IMG/VR virus record: IMGVR_UViG_3300044952_000033
Location: 1 to 42,288 of that record
Direction: 5' to 3' (one strand)
Source of the DNA: a virus
DNA length: 42,288 nucleotides
Under the pieces are notes generated by a model, which ran no database searches, was not told the DNA's origin, and saw only the letters and a program-made list of their open reading frames with translations. This document shows positions 34,001 to 42,030 of this stretch, piece by piece (position 1 is the stretch's first letter; the number at the start of each line of letters is the position of its first letter). Made by a program: the position numbers and the translations under genes.

Positions 34001-37000
34001 CGAGGCGTATGTAGACCTGTACAAAGGTGATATGCAGGCTGTCCGTGAGGAAGCCATTGCTGATGCTTTTGGTGACTTTGATTTAAACGGTTCACCCAAA
34101 GGGGTGTTTACCACCCTGCTGAACAAAATGCGTCAGTTCTTTGAGGCTCTGCGTAATTCGTTTAACGGTGCAGGCTACACAACATCCAATGATGTATTCG
34201 GCAAGGTTGAGCGTGGAGAGCTTTCTGCCGGAAAAAAAGCTGGAACAGCAGAAAAAGTAAGCGTTAGAAACACCAACAAAGGCTTGCTCAATCCCAATAT
34301 ATCTCCAAAGTACGAGAAGATTATCAACGACGTGGCTAATGAGATGGAGTTAACTCCAGAAGAATTTGCGTCCACATCTCTGATTAACCAAACCGGAAAA
34401 GCTGGAGTTGATCAGTTTGAATCTAACAAAATTGGCGGGTTGCCTGAAGTTGTTCAATTCTTGCAAGATCAACGCAGGAAATCTGGCTTGCCTTTGCTTG
34501 ATTTAGAAAAGCCAGCCGACAGGAAAATTGTTGCCAAGCTCATGGCTACTGAAGCAATGGCTGCAATCCGTTCCGGTGGTGCAAACCTTGAGTGGTATGA
34601 CTCCACCATCAATAAGACATTGGCGATGGCTGGCCTTAAATACCCAGAACTCAACACTGACATCAACGCTAGGACGGCTTTTAAGATTTCGACTGCGATT
34701 ACATCTCAAGGTTTAAACGTAGAAGATAACCTTAAATTTGCAATGAAGGTCTACGACCAGTTTAGACTAAATGGTAAGTTCCCAGAGATTGGTCAAGGCG
34801 CAGATCAAGGAGCAATGACTAGCAATTTCAAATTGGCTAACTACCTGATGGATGACATGGGGCCAAACCTTATGCGCCAGTTCTTGGAAACAGAATTTAC
34901 TGTTGAAGAGATGCGTAGCGCAGGGTTTAATGTCGCAGGAGAACTTGGAGATGAGAAAGTTCTTGGCTCCTCTGTGTTTGGGCCAAAAATTGGCTTTGGC
35001 TTTTATTCCAATTTAAACGGCAACTTTGATCCAGTGACAATGGATATGTGGTTTATGCGAACCATAGGTAGGCTGACCGGAAAACTCAAATCGTTTAGAC
35101 AAGATTTGTACGATGCCCAGCTTGATAAATTTAAAAACGAATTGGACACCGAAGGCAGCAACGGTGTATTTGCTAATCAGTTTGATCAGAATGAAATTGA
35201 TTTGGCTAAGGTAGATGACAAAGCCGCAGAAAATTTGGCTCGTAAGGTTAAGATTGCACACGATCGTGATTACAAGATTAACCGTGCTGCTTATGATGAT
35301 GGCACAAGAGAGAAGTCTAAGTTAGTTGCCGCATCAGAAATAATGATTAAGTCATTAGATTCTCCTAAAGATGCCCCGTCCAACGGATCAGAGCGTAGAA
35401 ACTTGCGTGACGTTGTTAAGCAAATGGCTGATATTGTTGAAGAGAAATACGGCAAGCGTGTTCCCCCCGCTTCATTGCAGGCGGCAATTTGGTATCCAGA
35501 GCAGGAACTGTACAAGTCTATGGGCGTAAAGCTCAGGGTTACAAGTCAGAACTATGCTGGAGCTATCGAGAAAATCTTAACAGGAGAAGGATATGGAGAG
35601 TCAGACCTTAGCGCAGCAGCCAAACTTGGATCAAGAACGACACAACAACTGGCTAAGTCAGCAGTCGCCAAGGGAACTCAAGCAACTGGCGCAGAACCTG
35701 TCAGACTTGGCCCACTCCAAGCTGAAGAAAAAGAAGCCCTCCTCTACCGTGGACGAAAACGAGTAGTCCTTGAAGAGGAAAAAGAGACACCCAAGCGTAA
35801 GCGGGTGATCTTTGAAGTTGCCCCTGATCCTAACAACAAAGCTCTAACAGCCAAATGGAAATCATTGTCTAACGATGAGCGTGTAGAAATCAGCGAAAAA
35901 ATTGGCAACTCTATTATTAAGAACGCCCTTAATAAATTTGGCTTGAAGGGCTATGTTGACACCCAAATTGGTAGCTATTTGGATGACACAAATCCGTCCT
36001 TTGCGCTTTATTTAGAATCAGGCGACTCTGTTGCAATGGCTAATTTCTTGGGCTATGCTTTGTCCCAAGATTCCATGATGGTAGTATCTCCCAAGGAAGC
36101 TAAAGGTCTTGAGAAGACTGGCGCTGTGCGTATAAAAATTGGTGATGCGTCAGCAAAAGATGTTGACAAGATTTACCAACAGCTTAGAGAGATTGAAGTT
36201 GACGGTGAAAAACCTGTTGGCGGACAGTCTTACATGAATGGGCATATGGTAGTATTGAACTACTCCAATGTTCCAACAAATCAACTTGCTTCCTTGATTG
36301 AAAGCAAGTTAGGCGGTGACTACGAAATAATAACCGAGGATGTTTACACGGCATTCCCAGAGAAAAAGGACTATGACTATGCCAATTCGTCAAGCGACCC
36401 CAGAGGAAACTCAGGCGTTCTACGCCAAGCCAGTCGTAATCTTCGGTCAGAAGCGACCAGACTCCTCCAAAAAGAACTTACCGGAAAACAAAAAAGCGTT
36501 GCAACCAGCCCAGCAGCAAAAGCAGCAGGGAATTTAAAAAATGTAGTTACTGACAAGACTCTGATTGAAGCACAAACAGAACTTAACCAGTATGACGAAA
36601 ACCTGTTCAACGAGCAAGTTACCCCTGCTCAACGCAGTCGTGCAAATAAAGCTTTAGCTCCTTACATAAGTCTAGCGGAACAAGAGAAGCCAGCGTTTGA
36701 TGCAATGGTAGAACGCATTGGCAACGATGTTGGTATACAGGTAAGACCCGATCCAATTAAAAACATAGTCAGAGCGGCAGAGAAACTTGTTCTCGAAACA
36801 GAGAACGGAACAAAGAACCCTGATGCTTCTTTAATTTTGGATTTGCTTCGCACCACTATTGTTGTTAACAACGAAGCGGAGATACCAAACGCGATTAAAC
36901 AGATAAAAAAATCTTTTGATGTTGTTCGTGTAAAAGACAGGTTTAAAAATCCTGCCTTAACAGGCTATAGAGATTTTCTAGTCAACGTTAAATTGCCTAG

Positions 37001-40000
37001 TGGATTGATAGCAGAGATACAGGTAAACATTCCCGCGATGATTGGCTCAAAGAGTACAGGGCATAAGCTGTACCGCATGTCTCGCAATATGGAGCAAGGA
37101 TCTTCTAAGCGGACGTATTTGGAAGGTCTGTCTAGAAGGCTTTACAACGAAGCGTATCGTTTTTCCCAAAATGACATATCTTCCGCATCTGCGCGGGATG
37201 CGTTGTTACGGAAAACGTCTGAAGGAAAAGATCTATTTGGCTCTTCTGCAAAGACAACAGAACCGTCTTCAAGTTTAAGAACAGGCGTTGCATCTACAGC
37301 CCAAACTGTTGCGCCTTTTGGTACATCAAACATAACATCTCCTACCAAAAATGGTAGTATAACAAAAGCAAGCCTCCGTACATCAGCAAAAGAATCTTTT
37401 GCAAGCAAGCCAACCGTATTGTCTGATGACATGAAGGCTCAACTGCGTGATGCTTGGATGAATGATTCAAGCGTTAGCATTCCGGTTGACATGATTTCTA
37501 TCCCGAAGTCTGTGCTTGATGGAGTGCTTGAGAACTTTGATAAATCTAGATACTCAAAGTCAGACGGCCCAATAGATGTTTGGTTGCAATCTGACGGTCA
37601 TCTGCTTGTTGCAGACGGAAACCATAGGTATGTGAAAGCTGTTTTAGATGGTAAAAAAGAAGTTGAGGTAAGCCTTCTTGGAGAAGGTTACTCAGACAAC
37701 TACACCGAGGTCACGGACAAAAACGGTGTTAGTGCTTCTCCATCCAAAGAAAAAGCAAGTCTCCGTACTAACGTAACAGAAGACATCAAGAACATGCCCA
37801 ATGGGGCAGCTATCTTTGCAGCTATTAACCGCACCACACAGACTCGCCAAGAGGTTGGATTCATTGAGCGTCTTACAGAGGCTTTGGCCCCTGAGTCTTT
37901 CAGCTACCTGCGCCAGAAGGGTCTTGATCGTTACAACCGATTGAGCGATGTAGAGAGATTGGTAGCCAAGAAGATGGGTGGGGTTGAGCGTTTAGCTGAT
38001 TCCAATGCCCACGCTGCTGCGCTTCAGTCTGATCTTGCCGCTGGTGTTGCTGCATCTGCATTGGGTGTAGGCGACCGTATTGGTGGCATTCCTGTATACA
38101 AAGATGGCTATACAACTGTCAGCAATGAAAACGGAACCATCAAAGGTGCTGTAGCTATATTTGCCCCATTAGCCCGTTACGGTGATCCTAAAATGTATCA
38201 GGCGTATCAGTTCTGGGCTGCGTCCAAACGCGGTAAGCGACTTTTGGCGAACGGTAAGGAAGAACTGTTTACACAGCAAGACTTTGAATACGCCAAACAA
38301 TTGGAACAAAAGTACCCAGAGTTCGTCAGTGTCCAGAAAGACTGGATCAAGTACAACGACGGCTTGGTTAAATACGCAGTGGATACAGGCGTTATCTCTG
38401 CACAGAACGCAGCCGAGTTTGTTAAGTACTCAGACTACCTGCCCTTCTACCGTCAGATCGATGGCGAGCGCACCATCGGACCAAACATCTTCCAAAGCAT
38501 CTCTGGGGTTAAAGCGCCCAAGAAGATTACTGGAAGCGATGCTCCATTGGCTGACTTCCTTGAGACAGTTGTCCGCAACACGCAGGCAACGATTCAAGCT
38601 GGTATGAAGAACGTGGCAGCTAAGAAGGCTGCTGATGCTGGTGTTTTCATAGGTATGGTTCAAAAGTTAGACAACGTCTCATCTTCTCCAAACACAATTA
38701 CCATCTTGGAAAAGGGACAGAAGGTCTCCTACGAATGCGCTGACCGGCTCTGGGTTGATGCTGTAAGCAGTTTAAACCTGCCTGAGTTGCCATTCCTAAG
38801 CATCTTTGCCAAGCCAGCAGACCTTCTGCGGAATTTAATTACCAAAGATCCGGGCTTCATGCTGGCTAACTTGATGCGTGACTCTGTATCTGCATACGTT
38901 ACAAGCGGTGCAAAGATTACCCCGCTCGTTTCAACGATGAAAGAGTTTGGCAGCGTCCTGATGAATAGTTCTCCTGAGTACCAGAAGCTACTGAGCGCAG
39001 GTGTTCTTGGTGGATATGAGTTCTCCCGTGATATTGAGGCAAGCACAAGCGAGTTTGCCAAAGACATCCGTAAGAAGACCGGAACAAAGACAACACTTGA
39101 GACAGCCGCCTCTCCGTTTACACTATTCTGGGGCGCTCTGGAAAAAGGTACAACAGCGTCTGATGCTGCCACCCGCATTGCAATCTACAAGGCAACCCTT
39201 GCTGAGACAGGCAATGAGGCAGAGGCTCTGCATCGTTCTTTAGAGGTGCTTAACTTTAACCGCAAGGGTAGCTCCGCTGTAGTCCGCATTGCAGCCGCCG
39301 TCATACCATTCTTGAACGCTCGTGTGCAGGGCTTGGATGTGTTCTTCCGCTCCGGCATCCGTCCGTTCTTTAATAAAGACGCTACAGCTATGGAGAAACA
39401 AGTCCAAAAGGCTATGTTTATCCGTGGATCAACCATCATGGCTATGAGCGCCATGTACGCCGCAGCTATCGCTGGTAACCCTGACTACGAAAATCAAGAG
39501 GAAGAGGTCAAGGACAACAACTGGATCATCCCGCTTGGCGAAGGCAGAGCACCTTTGAAGATTCCAATTCCATTCGAGGTTGGTACATTGTTTAAGACAG
39601 TCCCTGAGCGTATCTACCGCAGCTTCTATGGCATGGATACCAACAAGGATTCTGCCGAAGCAGCAAAGAGAGCTTTGTCGAACACCTTTGGCATAAGCCC
39701 ATTGCCTCAGTTTATAGCCCCTTACTATGAAGTAAAGTCAAACTACTCTCTGTTTACAGGTAGAGAGATTGTTTCTGGAAACATGAAAGATGTAGCCCCA
39801 GAGTACCAAGTTGGAGCAAATACATCTAAGGTGGCACAGGAATTGGGCATGGCAACAGGTATGTCTCCAATGAAGCTTGAGTATTTATACAAGGGCTACA
39901 CAGGAACAATGGGTATGTATGCCTTGGATCTTCTTGATGCATCCATCACCTCACTTATGCCAGACAGCGGTGTGCAAAGAGCATCCAAACGCTTTGAGCA

Positions 40001-40352
40001 GATGCCTGTCATCAAGCGGTTCTTTGCAGACCCAGAGGCTAGGGGCAAGATCACTGCGTACTACGACCTAAAGAACTCGGTTGACTCGGTTGTGCGGACG
40101 GTGAACTTCCTTGAGAAGAGCAATGACCCAACTATTGCTCAGTACGTAGAGAAGAATGCAATGCTGTATGCGGCTAAAGACTTCATCAACGATCTGAACA
40201 AGCAGATGCAGGACTTGCAGGATCAGGCAAACATGGTTCGCTCTGCAGACATCCCACCTGATGAGAAACGAGAAATCCTGCTTGAGATTACGAAGGCTCA
40301 GAATTTACTGGTGAATGATATACGGGCGATCCGGAAAATCATACAGCCTTGA
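31047..40352 (+). CDS. Giant polyvalent internal virion protein (zincin, RelA/SpoT-like, ParB-like, LPD38-like)
   Basis: A 3101-residue multidomain protein that follows the ejection genes, so it is probably packaged and injected. In order: a short IYSLQAPDGNIYDLQAPEG head (3-21); glycine-zipper hydrophobic region (about 136-182); coiled coils; a zincin with HESIH (934-938) and a later EEAIADAF (E1001/E1002); a large polyvalent-type domain (about 1082-1530); an unassigned domain (1568-1780); a RelA/SpoT-like nucleotidyltransferase fold (about 1880-2040; D1932, R1935, KDR 1963-1965, GYRD 1973-1976, EIQ 1990-1992); a ParB-like domain (2126-2215; DGNHR 2190-2194); then a region like large polyvalent-associated domain 38 (about 2450-2780). 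No clear ribosome site; the start fits the family opening. Domain calls are from motifs; activities are untested. Confidence 0.85.
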   Translation: MRIYSLQAPDGNIYDLQAPEGASEQQLTATLYSLKPEAAQPFVKESGVIAQGKKGIEQLVSGIQTTGDVAFGDKNEAARNALARQAEFDRKYEQSPSLERTAEAFKQKGFFSGLGQLASDAPEVIAAQIPQFGLSYAGGRTGAAAGSKLGSVLGGRGRAIGAILGGVAGTVGASYPGQLAGNVETQAEEQVSTGKPIDINVPAAAGAAVPQAALDAVANLPFFGRGIFGKMLGIPEAALVRGSAESVERLAKESLAATITKGTTIGFAAEFPTEIIQQAIQRYQAGKPLTGPEAYKEYGEIAYQTALLSPLGTAGRALDKRGAKAQVQQKAYEEQQIADAEAQKAAQQVAPVQPQDIAGRYQAAEKRKAELKGQIRKVEEGSVTETADRLYNKELEEQIKAMAPELEQLATEYNQFQKTAPAPEAAAPEVTEAAPEESKPTRALTVGDSLDSPLGRFTKEELTSRSPKIAAYVDMQRKKMGKPGLNDYSIEDIRDAMPGQLPEAEKADLNSLIAAKTGYTGEVIYKPEDVVNIAKQKNINTDAVGFKYFLQRATGDNDLSSMSQPQLHSAFKSLSELPKYEETQNLPEKSSVTHYSPDQYRKAVDKIKSLTTDGILPSAKAQEVAKQASGLKRDSDVQYMLQSAYRNGDLDLDSNGNFIRVNPVPQSEFRIEEGFEPAEPTGFNVMRGDKVLFSTQNEAEAKAKAKTLGDSAAPTISQVDKSIGNEQKTLSASQRSLDAMEANGLFGTPEYNKASAKHTAMVEESAKKVGELNKTKEYLQQEVTVKAGKKAANVKAFTTKEKGVSEKSFATREEALKHAIENHTVARLNEIAAETKSPGLKARISKELERRKGTKPFLAAEKPTEKLTEKPAEEPLVTAQKESIKSNLLPMLKKFGLGDVALQIEAGMKEEGSYTASTIKVALDANNPIRVLRHESIHGLKDLGFFTDGQWKVLENQADKVWIDKYLKERNIDGRPLEAGQQSRYEAYVDLYKGDMQAVREEAIADAFGDFDLNGSPKGVFTTLLNKMRQFFEALRNSFNGAGYTTSNDVFGKVERGELSAGKKAGTAEKVSVRNTNKGLLNPNISPKYEKIINDVANEMELTPEEFASTSLINQTGKAGVDQFESNKIGGLPEVVQFLQDQRRKSGLPLLDLEKPADRKIVAKLMATEAMAAIRSGGANLEWYDSTINKTLAMAGLKYPELNTDINARTAFKISTAITSQGLNVEDNLKFAMKVYDQFRLNGKFPEIGQGADQGAMTSNFKLANYLMDDMGPNLMRQFLETEFTVEEMRSAGFNVAGELGDEKVLGSSVFGPKIGFGFYSNLNGNFDPVTMDMWFMRTIGRLTGKLKSFRQDLYDAQLDKFKNELDTEGSNGVFANQFDQNEIDLAKVDDKAAENLARKVKIAHDRDYKINRAAYDDGTREKSKLVAASEIMIKSLDSPKDAPSNGSERRNLRDVVKQMADIVEEKYGKRVPPASLQAAIWYPEQELYKSMGVKLRVTSQNYAGAIEKILTGEGYGESDLSAAAKLGSRTTQQLAKSAVAKGTQATGAEPVRLGPLQAEEKEALLYRGRKRVVLEEEKETPKRKRVIFEVAPDPNNKALTAKWKSLSNDERVEISEKIGNSIIKNALNKFGLKGYVDTQIGSYLDDTNPSFALYLESGDSVAMANFLGYALSQDSMMVVSPKEAKGLEKTGAVRIKIGDASAKDVDKIYQQLREIEVDGEKPVGGQSYMNGHMVVLNYSNVPTNQLASLIESKLGGDYEIITEDVYTAFPEKKDYDYANSSSDPRGNSGVLRQASRNLRSEATRLLQKELTGKQKSVATSPAAKAAGNLKNVVTDKTLIEAQTELNQYDENLFNEQVTPAQRSRANKALAPYISLAEQEKPAFDAMVERIGNDVGIQVRPDPIKNIVRAAEKLVLETENGTKNPDASLILDLLRTTIVVNNEAEIPNAIKQIKKSFDVVRVKDRFKNPALTGYRDFLVNVKLPSGLIAEIQVNIPAMIGSKSTGHKLYRMSRNMEQGSSKRTYLEGLSRRLYNEAYRFSQNDISSASARDALLRKTSEGKDLFGSSAKTTEPSSSLRTGVASTAQTVAPFGTSNITSPTKNGSITKASLRTSAKESFASKPTVLSDDMKAQLRDAWMNDSSVSIPVDMISIPKSVLDGVLENFDKSRYSKSDGPIDVWLQSDGHLLVADGNHRYVKAVLDGKKEVEVSLLGEGYSDNYTEVTDKNGVSASPSKEKASLRTNVTEDIKNMPNGAAIFAAINRTTQTRQEVGFIERLTEALAPESFSYLRQKGLDRYNRLSDVERLVAKKMGGVERLADSNAHAAALQSDLAAGVAASALGVGDRIGGIPVYKDGYTTVSNENGTIKGAVAIFAPLARYGDPKMYQAYQFWAASKRGKRLLANGKEELFTQQDFEYAKQLEQKYPEFVSVQKDWIKYNDGLVKYAVDTGVISAQNAAEFVKYSDYLPFYRQIDGERTIGPNIFQSISGVKAPKKITGSDAPLADFLETVVRNTQATIQAGMKNVAAKKAADAGVFIGMVQKLDNVSSSPNTITILEKGQKVSYECADRLWVDAVSSLNLPELPFLSIFAKPADLLRNLITKDPGFMLANLMRDSVSAYVTSGAKITPLVSTMKEFGSVLMNSSPEYQKLLSAGVLGGYEFSRDIEASTSEFAKDIRKKTGTKTTLETAASPFTLFWGALEKGTTASDAATRIAIYKATLAETGNEAEALHRSLEVLNFNRKGSSAVVRIAAAVIPFLNARVQGLDVFFRSGIRPFFNKDATAMEKQVQKAMFIRGSTIMAMSAMYAAAIAGNPDYENQEEEVKDNNWIIPLGEGRAPLKIPIPFEVGTLFKTVPERIYRSFYGMDTNKDSAEAAKRALSNTFGISPLPQFIAPYYEVKSNYSLFTGREIVSGNMKDVAPEYQVGANTSKVAQELGMATGMSPMKLEYLYKGYTGTMGMYALDLLDASITSLMPDSGVQRASKRFEQMPVIKRFFADPEARGKITAYYDLKNSVDSVVRTVNFLEKSNDPTIAQYVEKNAMLYAAKDFINDLNKQMQDLQDQANMVRSADIPPDEKREILLEITKAQNLLVNDIRAIRKIIQP

Positions 40353-40626
40353 TCTTCTCATTCTCAAAGAGCCACCCAATAGTTGCCCGATGTGCATCCT
40401 CCCACATGTTTAAACGCTCCTCGCGTGACATGTTCTTGCCTTGGTCTAGCTCCGTGTGGCACTTGTAGCATAGTGCCGCGATACGGTAATCGTCAGCCTT
40501 GAGACCCCTGCCTTTCCCATCCCTCATCTGATTGGAATGGGCTGCGACTATGGTTCCATCCATAGCACCACAGCTTTGGCAGGGGCAGTCTCTGACAGAC
40601 TTTAGGAGTTTGTCACTCCGGTACAT
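40339..40626 (-). CDS. YbcO-like (DUF1364) putative nuclease
   Basis: A 95-residue protein. MYRSDKLLKSVRDCPCQSCG, then GTIVAAHSNQMRDGKGRGLK and IAALCYKCHTELDQGK, closely follow the pattern of YbcO/DUF1364, an HNH-like phage protein found near recombination genes. The Cys pairs (CPCQSC, CYKC) fit a structural zinc site and AAHSNQ / CH the metal-dependent active site. Its end overlaps the convergent 3101-residue gene by 14 bp. It overlaps the upstream gene by 14 bp, with a weak ribosome site. Confidence 0.88.
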   Translation of the reverse strand: MYRSDKLLKSVRDCPCQSCGAMDGTIVAAHSNQMRDGKGRGLKADDYRIAALCYKCHTELDQGKNMSREERLNMWEDAHRATIGWLFENEKIKAV

Positions 40627-40816
40627 TCTTCTTCTTTTTCTTGATGGCTACGATACCCTGCTGCTCCTCGGCTTTGAGTTCTCTAGTCTCCATGAACTTG
40701 TCAGCTATATCAAATGCCGATTCCACTATGCGTATGTCTTCTCGGCCCCGCATCAGCAGTCCAGCCATAGCAAACATTGCAGCCAAGTCTCTTAAATTTG
40801 TGTCGTGATCAGTCAA
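40613..40816 (-). CDS. Small early-operon protein of unknown function
   Basis: Starts with TTG at 40816: AAAGGAG is 8 bp upstream and the start overlaps the previous stop (TTGA), with no nearby ATG. The 67-residue product reads LRDLAAMFAMAGLLMRGRED and IVESAFDIADKFMETRE, ending in a Lys-rich tail. Similar short proteins (A-A-M-x-A-M-x-G-L-L and a later A-D-x-M/F-M-E-x-R) occur in phage early regions. Function unknown. Confidence 0.75.
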   Translation of the reverse strand: MTDHDTNLRDLAAMFAMAGLLMRGREDIRIVESAFDIADKFMETRELKAEEQQGIVAIKKKKKNVPE

Positions 40817-41094
40817 TTGAACATCTCCTTTGGTGGTGCATCTGACATAACTTCTTCCATGTTGTGTTTATGCAGGGTATCAATTAACCCTGCCATCTCA
40901 AAGCTGTCGGTGTTTGCACCCATAGTTAAAAAAGATTCCCCGTCTGTGTAAATCAGTACGCATTTAGTTCCAGAATCCGGGGAATGTGCGGCAGTAACGA
41001 GAGCAAGCATCCTTAAAAAGCTTGTGTAAACATCTCTGTCATCCCTTTCCTGAAGCTCTTTCACAACCTCAACAATGGCTTCTATAACATTCAT
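40813..41094 (-). CDS. Small early-operon protein
   Basis: The ATG at 41094 (MNVIEAIVEVVKELQERDDR) is preferred because GGAGG is 7 bp upstream; an ATG at 41109 lies before that site. The 93-residue product is helical at the front, with a beta middle CVLIYTDGESFLTMGANTDS, then MAGLIDTLHKHNMEEV. I do not recognise a known family. It overlaps the genes on both sides by 3-4 bp. Confidence 0.7.
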   Translation of the reverse strand: MNVIEAIVEVVKELQERDDRDVYTSFLRMLALVTAAHSPDSGTKCVLIYTDGESFLTMGANTDSFEMAGLIDTLHKHNMEEVMSDAPPKEMFN

Positions 41095-41261
41095 TTGCTT
41101 GCCTCCCATATCAGCCTCCGTATCTCTACCATAGAATCTTTGAGATCGCCCTGAAGCTGCTCGATGTGATCATGCTGCTCCTGCATCTTCCGGTAGGAAT
41201 CTGCTGCGAACTTTGCTAGGTTTTCATTACTCCATGCAGAAAAGTTTGGTACATCACTCAT
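41091..41261 (-). CDS. Short coiled-coil protein
   Basis: ATG 41261 (MSDVPNFSAWSNENLAKFAA) has AAAGG upstream and overlaps the previous gene by 8 bp; the longer frame from 41330 is inside that gene. The 56 residues are almost entirely helical and charged (QEQHDHIEQLQGDLKDSMVE). The only recognisable character is the coiled coil. Function unknown. Confidence 0.65.
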   Translation of the reverse strand: MSDVPNFSAWSNENLAKFAADSYRKMQEQHDHIEQLQGDLKDSMVEIRRLIWEASK

Positions 41262-41496
41262 GTTTGCCTTTCGGTCTAGGACAGTCTTCAGGTGGAACAA
41301 TGGCACACCATACAGCATGTGGTGGTTCATGCTTTACTAACTTCCATCGGTCAATGTAGGTATCAGGCATCTCCCCCAAAGCGTTCCTGACGGAGTCAGG
41401 CTTTAAGTCAAGCCACTCTGATATTTCAATAGATGTAAGTCCATCGTGGTACTTGTGCAACAGCTTGCGAATGTCGGGATGCCTTGATTTACTCAC
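41254..41496 (-). CDS. Small winged-helix-like DNA-binding protein
   Basis: Starts with GTG at 41496 after GGGAT, overlapping the previous gene by 8 bp. The 80-residue product has RKLLHKYHDGLTSIEISEWL, then DLKPDSVRNALGEMPDTYID. This is a plausible helix-turn-helix with a wing (RWKLVKHEPPHAVWCAIV). It may be a regulator of early genes. The family is not known to me and the DNA-binding call is moderate. Confidence 0.65.
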   Translation of the reverse strand: MSKSRHPDIRKLLHKYHDGLTSIEISEWLDLKPDSVRNALGEMPDTYIDRWKLVKHEPPHAVWCAIVPPEDCPRPKGKHE

Positions 41497-41740
41497 TACG
41501 CCATCCCTTCATTGGCTTAATGAACCCTGCCATAGGGATAGGAAAATGAGCATAGGGTGGCTCATCAAAGAAAACACGAGTTCGTAGAGAGTTTGTGTCT
41601 TGGTGAAAGTTTTCAGGGCACTGCTCCTGTAGCCTTGAAATAAAATCATTGAGCCGGATGTTGACCGTTCCTTGGTAGAAGTCACCAATCTTTGGTCTAA
41701 CCAGATCTTGTAACTGAGTCTTATGGTACTGTGTAAACAT
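41489..41740 (-). CDS. Unknown early-operon protein
   Basis: An 83-residue protein with AGGAG just before the ATG. It contains LQDLVRPKIGDFYQGTVNIR and a C-terminal RVFFDEPPYAHFPIPMAGFI. No motif for metal, nucleotide or membrane binding is seen. It is the first gene after a short 8-bp gap in this overlapping series. Function unknown. Confidence 0.65.
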   Translation of the reverse strand: MFTQYHKTQLQDLVRPKIGDFYQGTVNIRLNDFISRLQEQCPENFHQDTNSLRTRVFFDEPPYAHFPIPMAGFIKPMKGWRSE

Positions 41741-41748
41741 ACTATCTC

Positions 41749-42030
41749 CTATGTGCTGTATCCGTGGCTTTTAATTTTGAATGCATCGGTAGACCCTGCT
41801 CTTACAGGTTCACTCTTGTCGGGGATGTACACCTGACCATCCTTGACATGGTTGAACGTGCGGGGTGCTGCGGTGTGTTCTGTACGCTCCATCAGAATAG
41901 GCCCATCACCGAAGTGCTTGTATCTATTCTTGTTGTTAGGCGTAAATGGAATTGACCCAAGCGATGCTGTTCTGTTTACACGCATAGCTTGTTTCTTCAT
42001 AAGGTTAGGGTTGCCTGCTGCTAGTTTCAT
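41749..42030 (-). CDS. Unknown basic early-operon protein
   Basis: I use the ATG at 42030 because it overlaps the previous stop as ATGA; an ATG four codons earlier (42042) is possible. The 93-residue product is hydrophilic and basic (MKLAAGNPNLMKKQAMRVNR, SIPFTPNNKNRYKHFGDG, ERTEHTAAPRTFNHVKDGQV). It is low in predicted secondary structure. Function unknown. Confidence 0.6.
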   Translation of the reverse strand: MKLAAGNPNLMKKQAMRVNRTASLGSIPFTPNNKNRYKHFGDGPILMERTEHTAAPRTFNHVKDGQVYIPDKSEPVRAGSTDAFKIKSHGYST

